A stretch of DNA of 64,000 nucleotides from Nocardiopsis terrae (GCF_014651695.1 NZ_BMXJ01000004.1:287509-351508), one strand, 5' to 3'; counted from the first letter of the stretch, positions 1 through 9,024 are shown. Translations and numbers: made by a program. The notes: generated by a model from the letters alone, not told the origin.

Positions 1-358
1 CATGGCAGCTGTACTACCGGTGGGACTCCTGAGCGACTGCCGAGTACGCGTTTGGTGGTGTGTGCCGATCCAAGGATTCCAGGGAGGTCATGTCCCTTGG
101 AGTGGTGGAACTCCTCGGAGCAGGTTTTGCGGGCCATGCCCTGATTCTTGCTTCCTTCCGAAACGTGTTCCGGGTACAGCGAATCCAGGATCCGAGGTCA
201 AGGAGCACGAGCCATCCAGGACTATCAAGGCAAAGCCCGTTCACCGGTTAGTCTATTGCCCACTCAGCTACCCGACCGTAAAAGCATCTGGTGAAATAAA
301 TAACCTGCTACTTGCGCACACCAGTTAGACTTGTGGTAACGACTGAAAGGGGAAGGGC
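1..358. other. stretch without a recognisable gene
   Basis: Short open frames exist on both strands, but none has a recognisable domain or a clear ribosome-binding site. Base composition is more even than in the flanking genes. The last 20 bases hold the purine-rich ribosome-binding site of the following CGNR gene. An upstream gene fragment cut by the window edge cannot be excluded. Confidence 0.5.
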
Positions 359-967
359 ATGGAGCGGCCAGAGGCGGCGGAAAGAATCGAACTATTCGCC
401 AACACCTTCGACTTGGAGAGCGGACGCGACGACTTGGCTGACGCAGAACGGCTCAGACAATGGCTCGTGCGTGCCAGACTCATAGAGCGCACCTCCTCGG
501 TTGGTGACGAGGAACACCGCATGTGCCTTGAACTGCGTGCCGGAATCCGCGAGGTGCTATCCACCGAAGGACCGCATGAGCCCCACCGCCTGGCCGCGGC
601 CGAGGTGATACTGGAAAAACTCCCCGTTCTTGTTAGTTTCACGGGTTCGTCATCCACCGTTGCGGGGCAGCGCTCAGGGGCCGTTCTCGTACCGGCTACC
701 GGACTGGCACCTGTGCACAGGGCGTGCGCACTACTCGCCCTGGATTGGGCGACACTGGTGATGACAGGGCAGGCCAGACGGCTCAAAAGGTGTGCTGAGC
801 ACAGCTGCCTCTGGGTCTTCTGGGACGGATCGAAGAACCAGAGCCGCCGTTGGTGCTCCATGAAGGTCTGCGGCAACCGTACGAAATCCCGCCGTCACAA
901 CGAGCGCTCCAGGCGCCCCCGAACACCTGCCGCCCTACCGCCCGGGCACGGCGAAGGATCGGAGTGA
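359..967 (+). CDS. CGNR zinc-finger / ABATE-domain protein, likely transcriptional regulator
   Basis: This is a 202-residue protein of the ABATE plus CGNR zinc-finger family, which is abundant in actinomycetes and thought to contain stress-responsive or pathway-specific regulators. The N-terminal 130 residues are the variable ABATE-like part. The C-terminal part carries Cys145, Cys150, Cys166 and Cys171, with the family-naming CGNR at residues 171-174, followed by a basic tail suited to nucleic-acid contact. The ATG start has a purine-rich ribosome-binding site (GAAAGGGGAAGGG) directly upstream. The gene stands alone, with a convergent neighbour. The family assignment is firm. The target genes are unknown. 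Confidence 0.82.
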   Translation: MERPEAAERIELFANTFDLESGRDDLADAERLRQWLVRARLIERTSSVGDEEHRMCLELRAGIREVLSTEGPHEPHRLAAAEVILEKLPVLVSFTGSSSTVAGQRSGAVLVPATGLAPVHRACALLALDWATLVMTGQARRLKRCAEHSCLWVFWDGSKNQSRRWCSMKVCGNRTKSRRHNERSRRPRTPAALPPGHGEGSE

Positions 968-1077
968 AACCGCGAGGCCAACATCGTATGAGCTGGGAAG
1001 ACGGCGGTGTTTCCGCCCGAACCAGCCTCACCGCTCGCGCCCCTACCTGCTCAGAACACGCGTGGGCGGGTAGGTGA

Positions 1078-1512
1078 TCAACCCTCTCGATCAGATCCCG
1101 AGGTTTCCCGGGTGGATTCGTCGAACGCGTAGAACCTGCGCCAGGTACACAGGAGGCCGTGTTCCGAGATAGTGAAGAAGTCGGCGAAGAACTCGGCACG
1201 GGAGCGGCTCGCGTCAGGCGAGTGCGGGGTGAGGGTGCCCGTGACGATCACGTCCGCGCCGCTGGAGATCACCCGTTCCGGGTGGCTTCGCCCATGTTCG
1301 ACACACTGTTCGAAGACGAAAGCGGCCGCGGCCTCCGGGGCTCGCGCACGGTCGGGGTCAGTAGCGCAGAAACCACTCTCGCTGTCCAGGAGGGAGGCGT
1401 ACCCGTCGAGGTCACGCTCGTCCAGGTACAGGTATGACAGCAGGACATGCTCCACTCCTACGGAGGCGATCTGCGCGCTGAGGGTTCGTCGAACTTCATG
1501 TGAGGTGGACAC
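1078..1512 (-). CDS. SnoaL-like / NTF2-fold protein
   Basis: This 144-residue protein has the pattern of a SnoaL-like or nuclear-transport-factor-2 fold: an N-terminal helix pair, a YLYLDERDLDGYASLLD segment, then beta strands ending in RAEFFADFF and a CTWRRFYAFDE strand. Family members include small-ring cyclases, ketosteroid isomerase-like enzymes and many uncharacterised ligand-binding proteins. A TTG start at 1563 would add a basic stretch, but the GTG at 1512 is preceded by GAAGG at normal spacing and removes the atypical Arg run. The gene is convergent with the CGNR gene. Substrate and role cannot be read from the sequence. Confidence 0.7.
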   Translation of the reverse strand: MSTSHEVRRTLSAQIASVGVEHVLLSYLYLDERDLDGYASLLDSESGFCATDPDRARAPEAAAAFVFEQCVEHGRSHPERVISSGADVIVTGTLTPHSPDASRSRAEFFADFFTISEHGLLCTWRRFYAFDESTRETSGSDREG

Positions 1513-1595
1513 AAGGCGCCTTCGTCGTCGGTGTTCCGATCTAACGCTTCCATCCTGCGCCAACAGATAATTGTTGGACTATCGTGCGGATATCA

Positions 1596-1710
1596 CCTGG
1601 GCCCGTGCGGCACACCAAGCTCGTTCATGGCCATGGGCCCCACACCCTGTTCTGCGCCCTGCTCATCGGTGTCCGCGCCGTGATCTCCGGCGCCACACAT
1701 CAAGAACCAC
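1596..1710 (+). pseudogene. decayed remnant of an ISAs1-type transposase
   Basis: One plus-strand frame reads TLFCALLIGVRAVISGAT, which aligns with YPLHCLLTICACAVISGART near the N-terminus of the intact ISAs1 transposase about 4 kb downstream. At the DNA level, a run around GCGCCGTGATCTCCGGCGCCA is shared by both. Flanking sequence has diverged and no other part of the transposase is recognisable, so this is a short fossil. It marks an earlier visit of the same kind of element upstream of the SARP gene. Confidence 0.6.
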
Positions 1711-1888
1711 CCAACAAAGCGGTGAACCCGTGTGGCCGGTTCCGGACTTCCCCATCCGGCGTCGCAGCGAACTCCATAGTGGGTCCGTACAGGTCAGTAC
1801 GTAATTTCGTGTGCACGGACCGCATCCGCTCCCCTGTCACCCAAGTTTGCTCCAGATTCGCTGCCTGATAATAAGAAACACTCGGAGA

Positions 1889-4747
1889 GTGGATCGTTCG
1901 CTAGCCTCTGGAGGAGAGATCGACACGCTACGGGCATCACCCGAAACCCATTTCAGGCTGCTCGGGCCGCTGAAGGTCATCGGACCGAACGGTCCGCTGA
2001 TCATCCCTTCAGGGCGTCAGCAGATCGTCCTGGGAGCCTTCCTCGTCGAACTCGAACGGGTGGTCTCCATCGACCAATTGATTGATCTCATCTGGGAATA
2101 CGATCCCCCGAACACTGCACGCACTCAGGTGCAGATCTGCGTCTCTCTGCTGCGACGGCTCCTAGCACCCACCGGCGCGGAAATCGCGACCCACGCGCCC
2201 GGCTACCAACTGGTGGTCGAGCCCTGGAGAGTCGACGCCCACGTTCAGCGGAACCTGGCGAACGAGGCGGCTGCCTTGCTGAAGGAGGGCCGACGGGAAG
2301 AGGCGGCTGACCGATACCGCGCCGCCGCCGCGCTGTGGACCGGCCCCACTCTGAACGGCCTAGGGTCGGGCCCTCTACGGGCCAGGGCCGCCCAGCTCGA
2401 CGAGGAACGGATCTCCCTCATCGAGTCCCGGCTGGAGATCGAGCTCGATTTGGGCAGACACAGGCAGGTCATCGGCGAGATCGGCGCCCTGGTCGAAGAG
2501 TACCCACTACGTGAACGCCTGCGGGCGCAACTCATGCTTGCCCTGTACCGCTCGGGACGCCAGGCCGACGCACTGAACGCCTACCGGGTAGGCCGTGAGC
2601 TACTCGTGGAAGAGCTCGGTCTGGAGCCCGGGGAAGAACTCCGGGATCTGGAGAGCGCGGTGTTGTCCGCGGACCCAGCCCTACGCGCCCCGGAGACCTG
2701 GCGGGAGAAAACCCTCACCATGGCAGGTCACCCCTCGGCTGGTCGAAGCGTGCCCCGGCAACTGCCCTCGGACACCTCTGACTTCATCGGACGAAAGCAC
2801 GTCATCACCGACCTACGTAACGCTCTTCTGGAAGGAGAGGCCGCCAACGTGGCGGTGCTCATGGGCCGTCCAGGCGTGGGTAAGAGCGCCACCGCGGTGC
2901 GGGTCGCTCACCTCCTGGCCGACGAGCACTACCCTGATGGCCAGCTCTACTGCGATCTCAGGGCGACCCGGGGAACCCCGGTCTCCGCGACCACCGCTCT
3001 CAGCAGGTTCCTGCGTGCCCTTGGGGTCCCAGCCCAGGCTATCCCCGAGGACGTCGACGAGCGGGCCGCCATTTACCGGGAGCTCCTGGCCACACGTCGA
3101 ATGCTCGTCGTACTGGACGACGCGGCCCTGGAGTCACAGTTGCTTCCCCTGCTCCCCGCCGGACCCGGGTGCGGGGTCGTCATCACTTCCAGATACTTTC
3201 TCACCGGACTTCCCGGGGCGACGTCGATCCAGGTGGAAAACCTCACTGACGAAGCATCGATCGCATTGCTGAGCCAGGTCCTGGGCGCGGACCGGGTCAG
3301 CGCCGAACCGGAGGCCGCCCGAGCGCTGGTGCGCGCGGTCGGACACCTGCCGCTCGCCTTACGCATCGTCTCCGCCCGTCTGGCGGCCCGCCCTCGGTGG
3401 GGCCTGACCGCGATGGTCGAACGCCTGGCCGATGAGAGGCACCGCCTCGACGAGCTCGCGCACGGGGACATGACGGTCCGGGCCAGCCTCTCTTTGTCGC
3501 ATGAGGGAATCGACCCGCTGGCGGCCCGAGCCTTCAGACTACTCGGCGCTCTGGAGGGACCGACCGTGCCGATGTGGGCGGCGGCGGCCCTACTGGACGA
3601 CAGCAGGCCCTTTCCCACAGATCTGGTCGAACCCCTCGTCAACGCGCACATGATCGACATCATCGGTGTGGACTCGGCGAACGAACCGGTCTATCGGTTC
3701 CACGAACTGGTACGTGACTACGCTCGCGAACAGTTGGCGAGGCAGGACGTCGTACACAGACGGGACGCGGTCGCTCGCGTGCTGGGGGGCTGGCTGTCAC
3801 TGCTGGATTCAGCCAACCAGGTGATGACGGGCGGCGACTATCTGCGTCTGCGAGGCAACGCTCCACGTTGGAACCCACCCAAGCAATACGTTTCCAGGTT
3901 GCTGACCGACCCCTACTGCTGGCTGGAGGCAGAGCGGGCCAACATCAAGCACACCGTTTTCCAGGCTGTGGCCGAGGGCATGGACGAACACGCCTGGGAC
4001 GTCGTGGTGGGCTACTCCCTCTTCTTGGGGCGCAAGGGTTACACCGAGGACATGGACGAGCTCTTCGCCGCGGTCGAACCACTTCTTCGAGAGCGTGAGA
4101 ACCGTCGCGGGCTCGCAGCGCTCATCGTCTCGGCGCAGGACGCCAGCCTCGCTCAGCGGGGCTCCCTCGAACGCATCGCACGCGTGAACGAAGCCCTGGA
4201 CGTTTTCGCGGACTTGGGCGACACGCACGGGCAAGCCCTGGTGCAACGGCAGCTGGCCGATCTGGTCGACAAGCAGGAGGTGCGTACACGTATTCACCTC
4301 TGCGAACAGGCACTACAGGGTTTTATCAAGGTCGGAGACCTCGGTGGACAACGCAGGTGCTTAATCCTCATGGGTTACCTGCGTTTCCGTGATGGAGACG
4401 AGAAGCGAGGCATGGCCGAACTCGGGCAGGGGCTGTCCCTGGCGGAGAAGAGTGGAGATCCCAGGGCACTGGCACAGGCCCTGCGCAAGATGGGGGTGTT
4501 GGAGAAGGAACGCACCGAATACGACCGTGCGTCAGAGCACCTGGAGCGTGCGTACACGCTGGTCGACACCCTCGACGACCCCGTGGGCAAGGCCATCATC
4601 CTGCGGGAACTCGGCAGGGTTCAGGGAATCTCGGGGCGAACTGCACAGGCACGCTCACTGCTGACCCGCTCAGCGGAAATCTTCGGCGAATTGCGGTTCA
4701 CAGAGAAGCGGAACGAGGTTGAGCTCGACCTCGTGGGGCTGGGATGA
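1889..4747 (+). CDS. SARP-family regulator with NB-ARC and TPR domains (AfsR-like)
   Basis: This is a large pathway or global regulator of the AfsR/DnrI/RedD class, 952 residues from the chosen start. The order is an OmpR-type winged helix (FRLLGPLKV onward, about residues 20-100), a bacterial transcriptional activation domain (about 110-255), an NB-ARC/STAND ATPase with Walker A GRPGVGKS near residue 326 and a VVLDDA Walker B, and C-terminal TPR-like helices from about 600. SARPs bind heptameric direct repeats and activate secondary-metabolism genes. The GTG at 1889 places the first strand close to the N-terminus. An in-frame start at 1811 is possible, and a GGAGGAGAG sequence lies just inside at 1911. 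Two in-frame TTA leucine codons (3359 and 4361) suggest dependence on the bldA tRNA. It converges on a small secreted-peptide gene. Confidence 0.85.
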   Translation: MDRSLASGGEIDTLRASPETHFRLLGPLKVIGPNGPLIIPSGRQQIVLGAFLVELERVVSIDQLIDLIWEYDPPNTARTQVQICVSLLRRLLAPTGAEIATHAPGYQLVVEPWRVDAHVQRNLANEAAALLKEGRREEAADRYRAAAALWTGPTLNGLGSGPLRARAAQLDEERISLIESRLEIELDLGRHRQVIGEIGALVEEYPLRERLRAQLMLALYRSGRQADALNAYRVGRELLVEELGLEPGEELRDLESAVLSADPALRAPETWREKTLTMAGHPSAGRSVPRQLPSDTSDFIGRKHVITDLRNALLEGEAANVAVLMGRPGVGKSATAVRVAHLLADEHYPDGQLYCDLRATRGTPVSATTALSRFLRALGVPAQAIPEDVDERAAIYRELLATRRMLVVLDDAALESQLLPLLPAGPGCGVVITSRYFLTGLPGATSIQVENLTDEASIALLSQVLGADRVSAEPEAARALVRAVGHLPLALRIVSARLAARPRWGLTAMVERLADERHRLDELAHGDMTVRASLSLSHEGIDPLAARAFRLLGALEGPTVPMWAAAALLDDSRPFPTDLVEPLVNAHMIDIIGVDSANEPVYRFHELVRDYAREQLARQDVVHRRDAVARVLGGWLSLLDSANQVMTGGDYLRLRGNAPRWNPPKQYVSRLLTDPYCWLEAERANIKHTVFQAVAEGMDEHAWDVVVGYSLFLGRKGYTEDMDELFAAVEPLLRERENRRGLAALIVSAQDASLAQRGSLERIARVNEALDVFADLGDTHGQALVQRQLADLVDKQEVRTRIHLCEQALQGFIKVGDLGGQRRCLILMGYLRFRDGDEKRGMAELGQGLSLAEKSGDPRALAQALRKMGVLEKERTEYDRASEHLERAYTLVDTLDDPVGKAIILRELGRVQGISGRTAQARSLLTRSAEIFGELRFTEKRNEVELDLVGLG

Positions 4748-4758
4748 AAGTCCCTCCC

Positions 4759-4989
4759 TCAGTCTTCCCACGGGTCGCTCTCAGAAGCCGCGCAGGTGTT
4801 CTGGGACATAGCGCACACCCGACTGGCGGAGGCCGTGTCAGCGTACAGATCAGCCTTCACACCGACCACGCCCGCCGGGTGAGAAGCACTCTGGCCAACG
4901 AGCGACACCCCGAGGCAAGCGGTTCCCGCAAAGACGAAAGTGGAGGCGAGGACACCGGCGGGGTGGATCAGCTTGGTCGTGGTCTTCAT
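4759..4989 (-). CDS. small putative secreted peptide next to the SARP gene
   Basis: This 76-residue product starts MKTTTK and has a hydrophobic segment at about residues 10-33, consistent with a signal peptide or a membrane anchor. A polar remainder with two cysteines (in SRVC and QNTC) ends in an acidic SESDPWED. A Cys at about residue 25 (GTAC) is a poor lipobox match. The ATG is preceded by GAAAGG at normal spacing. The gene converges on the SARP gene with an 11-bp gap. Three TTCGA motifs lie upstream at 5050, 5075 and 5101. No family is recognised. It could be a small exported protein, a signalling peptide, or a chance frame. Confidence 0.55.
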   Translation of the reverse strand: MKTTTKLIHPAGVLASTFVFAGTACLGVSLVGQSASHPAGVVGVKADLYADTASASRVCAMSQNTCAASESDPWED

Positions 4990-5455
4990 CGTGGGAGCCT
5001 TTCGCGTGGGTCCTGTTCATTCGAGATGACCACAACTTAGGCAGTGAAGTTCGATTCTCCCTATCAATCCGTTATTCGAACGGCTTCCCCGTGAAAAGAG
5101 TTCGATATGACATCAGTCCAGCCCGGTTTTCAAGGGTTCGCAATTTGATGGATGACCGACATCAGACCGGCGGAATTAGTTATTTCAACTAAGCCGTCCT
5201 GGAGATTTCAAGCTCGGTGTGCTGCTTAGCACTCCAGCCGCACTCGGATATCTCGGTTCGAGCAACCCCCGGACATGAGACGGGCACTGCAACGGAAGCC
5301 GATCCCACCGGGCGAACGGGTTCGACGACCTGTTCTCCCAGCTCGTAGCGCCCTCCTTCGGCCGCAGAGAGCCCCGACCGCGCGCCCGATCCTCAGCGCT
5401 GTCCCCGAACTGCACGAACACGGGAAACCCGCGCTCCTCCTTCGCCCCCACCTGG
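4990..5455. other. 466-bp spacer before the insertion sequence
   Basis: No convincing gene is present. The AT-richer part at 5040-5165 carries repeated TTCGA motifs and could hold the promoter of the leftward small peptide gene. The part nearer the insertion sequence shows only overlapping high-GC frames without domains. Confidence 0.5.
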
Positions 5456-6826
5456 CAGGGCTCGTGCAAGTTCCGGCTTGGTGTGGATCGTCCGGTTCGA
5501 GGAGATCACGGCCGTACACGCAGACAGGCACGGGGACCCGTGATCATTGTGGTGTCGAAGCCAAATGATCCCGAAGGTCTCCCGTGCCCGCCCTCTCATC
5601 ATCCACGGTCCCGGCCGTACTCGCCAAACTCGCGCCCCTCAACACCCCCGACATCACGGACCTGCGCCCCTACCTGGCCACGGTCCCCGACCCCCGCTCA
5701 CGCCACGGCCGCTGGTACCCGCTGCACTGCCTGTTGACCATCTGCGCCTGCGCCGTGATCTCCGGCGCCAGAACCATCGAGGAGATCACCGAATGGGGAC
5801 AACGCACCCCCTTCCACCTCTTGGAAGCGATCGGCGTGCGCCCCCACCCGCTGCGCCGAAGGCGTTCCCCGGCCGCCTGCACCATCGACCGCGTCCTGTG
5901 CCGCATCGACCCACACGCCCTGGACACCGCCGTGTGCGCCTACCTTGCCGACCGCCACCGCGCCGCCACCGAGACCACCCCTGACGGCGACAAGGCCGCA
6001 CACCAGGCGATCGCCGTGGACGGCAAAGCGCTCAAAGGCTCGGCCCGCACCGACCAAGCCGGGCGCCACCTGCTCTCGGCCCTGACCCACCACCTTCCCG
6101 TCACCCTGGCTCAGACCGAGGTCGGCGCCAAAACGAACGAGACCCGCCACTTCCTCCCCCTCCTTCAGGGCCTGGACCTGGCCGGGCACGTGGTCACCTG
6201 CGACGCCCTGCACACCGTCCAAGGCCACCTCAAGAGGCTCGTCGAGGACAGGAAGGCCCACTACGTGGCGGTGGTCAAGACCAACCAGCCCACCCTGCAC
6301 GCCCAGATCTCGGCCCTGCCCTGGGACGAGCTGCCCCTCGCCCACACCCGCTCGGAGAAGGGCCACGGGCGGCGCGAGTCCCGATCGATCAAGGTCCTGG
6401 GCATCGTCGACAGCCTCGGCGGCATCTGCTTCCCCCACGCCAAGCTCGCCTTGCGGATCCACCGCCGCCGGCGGCAGACCGGCAAGAAGCAGACCCGCGA
6501 GACGGTCTTCGCCGTCACCAGCTTGGACGCCCACCAGGCCACCCCCGCCCAGCTCGCGGCCCTGGTCCGCGGCCATTGGGCGATCGAGAACTCCAGCCAC
6601 CACATCCGGGACGTGACGTTCGGTGAGGATGCTTCCACGGTCCATGCCGGTGGTGCTCCCCAGGCGATGGTCGCGCTGCGCAACCTGGCGATCGGGGCGT
6701 TGAAGGTGACGGGAGCGGTCAACATCGCCAAGACCACCCGCGCGATCCGGGACCTACCCGAACGAGCACTGCCGTTCTTCGGAATCAGTCACGAACCCGA
6801 CCTCTCGGGAACTTGAACGAGCCCTG
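5456..6826 (+). mobile_element. complete ISAs1-family insertion sequence
   Basis: The element is bounded by a left terminal repeat CAGGGCTCGTGCAAGTTCC (5456-5474) and a right copy whose reverse complement is CAGGGCTCGTTCAAGTTCC (6808-6826), matching at 18 of 19 positions. It is 1371 bp long and encloses one intact transposase gene. The right repeat overlaps the transposase stop codon, a compact design. I could not find a direct target-site duplication in the bases next to the two ends, so the insertion may be old or the true ends may differ by a few bases. Confidence 0.82.
5584..6816 (+). CDS. ISAs1-family DDE transposase
   Basis: This 410-residue transposase catalyses cut-and-paste or copy transposition of the surrounding element. 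ISAs1 hallmarks are present: the N-terminal domain with DPRSRHGRWYPLHCLL, the first catalytic Asp in AVDGKALKGS (about residue 145), the second in VTCDALHTVQ (about 205), and the Glu in HWAIENSSHHIRDVTFGED (about 334). The reading frame is intact and of full family length, so the element may still be active. The start is GTG. A decayed relative lies about 4 kb upstream. Confidence 0.93.
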   Translation: MPALSSSTVPAVLAKLAPLNTPDITDLRPYLATVPDPRSRHGRWYPLHCLLTICACAVISGARTIEEITEWGQRTPFHLLEAIGVRPHPLRRRRSPAACTIDRVLCRIDPHALDTAVCAYLADRHRAATETTPDGDKAAHQAIAVDGKALKGSARTDQAGRHLLSALTHHLPVTLAQTEVGAKTNETRHFLPLLQGLDLAGHVVTCDALHTVQGHLKRLVEDRKAHYVAVVKTNQPTLHAQISALPWDELPLAHTRSEKGHGRRESRSIKVLGIVDSLGGICFPHAKLALRIHRRRRQTGKKQTRETVFAVTSLDAHQATPAQLAALVRGHWAIENSSHHIRDVTFGEDASTVHAGGAPQAMVALRNLAIGALKVTGAVNIAKTTRAIRDLPERALPFFGISHEPDLSGT

Positions 6827-6874
6827 CGGCACACACCGAGGGCTCTCAAGGCCCCGGCCACTGGTATCCACAGA

Positions 6875-7381
6875 TCAGCGCAGCCCGTGACACCGGTAGT
6901 ACGAATCAGGTGGCTCGAAAGCCATCCCGTTCTCATCGAGGGCGTTCAGAACAACCATCTGCCCACTCATGAACCGGAAGCAGACAGCGACTGTTCCCTC
7001 ATCCATGTCCGTGCCGGTCCGTTCCAGGAGTTCAACATCCCGCAAGGTCTGCTGGTGAAGAATGCCCACCTCAGGGCGCTTTCCACGGCACCACTTCAGG
7101 TCAAACCCTGTCCACAGGACCGGTCTGCGGGGATCGATCGTGTTCCAGGTCAGCGAAAGATCATCGAGCTTGGCGTGGTTGATCTCGAGCTGTTCTCCAT
7201 CGAAGTCAAGCAGGACCGGGCAGTCGGAGAACCATTCGCCGTCCTGACGATTCCAAACCAGCCACACCCCGGTCAGTGGTCGACCGATGAGTGCTCGCAA
7301 CCGACGACCATGGGCAGCCATAACCGCGGAGCAGCCGTTCAGCCACCGCGGTTGATATCCCTCGATCCCGAAGTCGAACAC
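6875..7381 (-). CDS. hypothetical protein, 168 residues
   Basis: The product starts MFDFGIEGYQPRWLNGC and is rich in Trp (GVWLVWNRQDGEWFSDCP, SLTWNT, VLWTGFDLKWCRG). This gives an alternating strand pattern typical of a small soluble beta-rich protein. No signal peptide or membrane segment is visible. The start is GTG with GAGAGGG upstream. Composition is less GC-extreme than the neighbours, and the gene lies immediately beside the insertion sequence, so recent acquisition is plausible. I recognise no family. Its size and character resemble orphan immunity-type proteins, but that is only a guess. Confidence 0.6.
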   Translation of the reverse strand: MFDFGIEGYQPRWLNGCSAVMAAHGRRLRALIGRPLTGVWLVWNRQDGEWFSDCPVLLDFDGEQLEINHAKLDDLSLTWNTIDPRRPVLWTGFDLKWCRGKRPEVGILHQQTLRDVELLERTGTDMDEGTVAVCFRFMSGQMVVLNALDENGMAFEPPDSYYRCHGLR

Positions 7382-7828
7382 GCAAGGACCCTCTCAGCAC
7401 GCCGCCCCGGCCAGGCAACCCGGGACTTTGGGAGGTGCAAAAGATGCTCTTCACCGAAGGGAACGAAGGACCTCCCATGCGCGGACAAGCCTCTGACCGC
7501 CAGCAACACCCAGATCCACGGCTGGCCACGCCTTGAGGAACAGCCAAGGCACGACGATACCCTGACCGTAAAACCAATCCACCGCCGAACGGCGAGAACC
7601 TCACGAGGTGCCATCGGACGCCACCGTCGGCCTGTGTGTGCTCCGTTTGTGCTCCACAGTTTTGGACCGGGACAACACCGGGCGGCACGACGCGGCACAG
7701 GACGGCATCCTGATTCGGATGGTGCGGGACAGAACGGTCCGTAGCGACACGTGACGGCACCCGGGCGCCGGACTTCTCATCCGATGGTTCTGACCGGGCT
7801 CAGGAGAGGCCCCCGGCCACGCGGCTGT
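7382..7828. other. intergenic region without a supported gene
   Basis: About 450 bases separate the hypothetical gene from the lipoprotein gene. Several overlapping frames are open on both strands, but none shows a domain, a believable start or consistent codon bias. The left end should contain the promoter of the leftward hypothetical gene. Confidence 0.45.
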
Positions 7829-8890
7829 TCACCCGACGGGGAACTCCAGGTCGACGGTGGCGAAGCACTCGTCCAGGCAGCCGGTCACGGTCAGGTCTCC
7901 GCCCACCTCCGGTCCGCTGAAGAACAGGGCGGTCTGGGTGGCGGTCCCCGCGTCCAGCTCGTACTCCCCCACGGCCTCCTCGGCCCGGTACTCGTGGCCG
8001 TCCGGGGCGGTGTAGGTGGCGCCGAACAGGTCCAGGGCGACGTTGTCCACCGTGGTGAACTCGGCGGTGACGACCAGGGCGTCGTCGGTGACGCTCTGGT
8101 AGGCGGTCAGCAGGTGGACGTCGACCCCCTCCGAGCTGGCGGCGACACCGCTGCCGGAGACCAGGCGTTTGCCGGGGTCCTGGCCGTCGATGAGGAAACC
8201 GGTGATCAGGCCGTCCTCCGTGGTGAACCGGTCGAAGACGACGCACACCGGCCCCCCGGTCTCCGGGCGGCACAGCTCGAAGCCCTCCTCGGAGGGTTCC
8301 AGGGTGGCGCTCGGTCGGGGATCGCCGGCCGAGTCCCAGGCGCTGAAGAGCTGGACGTGGTGGCGCAGGTAGGTGTGGGCGGTGGAGTCCTCCGCGGTCA
8401 GGGTCAGCCCCTCGCGCATCCGCTCGGGGTCGTCGCTCGCGGCGAGGGCGGCCATGTACTCGGCCGCCTCGTCCGGGATCTCCTCGCCGGCCTCCCCGGC
8501 CTCCTCTGACTCCTCCGGCGCGGCCGTCCCCTCGGGTTCCGTCGGCTCCCCGGTCCCGGCACCGGGTTCGGGTTCGGAAGCGGGAGCGGGGGCGGGTTCG
8601 GAACCGGGATCGGGGGCGGGTTCGGAACCGGGATCGGGGGCGGGTTCGGAACCGGGATCGGGCGGGGGCTCCCCCGGCTCGGGCTCGGAGGTCCGCTCGG
8701 GTCCGGAGGTCCGCTCCGGGTCGCCGACCGGCTCCTCCGCCCCGGGGACGGGGGTCTCCTGCCCCTGGTCGCCGGGTTCGGAGACCTCCCGTTCGTCTGC
8801 GGACGGAACGAGCTCGCGGACTCCGCCCAGGTCGCATCCGGTCAGGAGAAGGACCAGGATGGCGGCGGCGGTCACGACCGACTTCGGCAT
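7829..8890 (-). CDS. putative lipoprotein with Pro/Glu-rich repeat linker
   Basis: This is a 353-residue exported protein. It starts MPKSVVTAA, has a short hydrophobic core and a lipobox LLTGC, so Cys19 is the probable lipidation site. The following 110 residues are a low-complexity Pro/Glu/Gly/Ser linker that includes DPGSEPAP repeats. A C-terminal half of about 200 residues (from DEAAEYMAALAAS) looks globular, has a few Cys residues and resembles an extracellular beta-sandwich domain. The ATG at 8890 was chosen over an upstream in-frame start at 9004 because the signal sequence begins there and GAGAGGA precedes it. The function is unknown. A surface-attached protein with a wall-spanning spacer is the natural reading. 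Confidence 0.75.
   Translation of the reverse strand: MPKSVVTAAAILVLLLTGCDLGGVRELVPSADEREVSEPGDQGQETPVPGAEEPVGDPERTSGPERTSEPEPGEPPPDPGSEPAPDPGSEPAPDPGSEPAPAPASEPEPGAGTGEPTEPEGTAAPEESEEAGEAGEEIPDEAAEYMAALAASDDPERMREGLTLTAEDSTAHTYLRHHVQLFSAWDSAGDPRPSATLEPSEEGFELCRPETGGPVCVVFDRFTTEDGLITGFLIDGQDPGKRLVSGSGVAASSEGVDVHLLTAYQSVTDDALVVTAEFTTVDNVALDLFGATYTAPDGHEYRAEEAVGEYELDAGTATQTALFFSGPEVGGDLTVTGCLDECFATVDLEFPVG
8592..8663 (-). repeat. three tandem 24-bp repeats inside the lipoprotein gene
   Basis: Three consecutive 24-bp units encode the octapeptide DPGSEPAP in the linker of the lipoprotein. The last unit differs at its final base. Such in-frame repeats can expand or contract by slippage without a frameshift, which changes only linker length. 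Confidence 0.85.
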
Positions 8891-9024
8891 GTCCTGACGT
8901 CCTCTCGGAACGACATTCGGACTGCCGAGTTTAGGGTGAATTAGTGATAATAGTCCGCTTTCAACCTTTTTTGGGGGTTTCCTGAATTCCCTCTGTCCCC
9001 ACATGACCTGAACTCCGGGAACAG

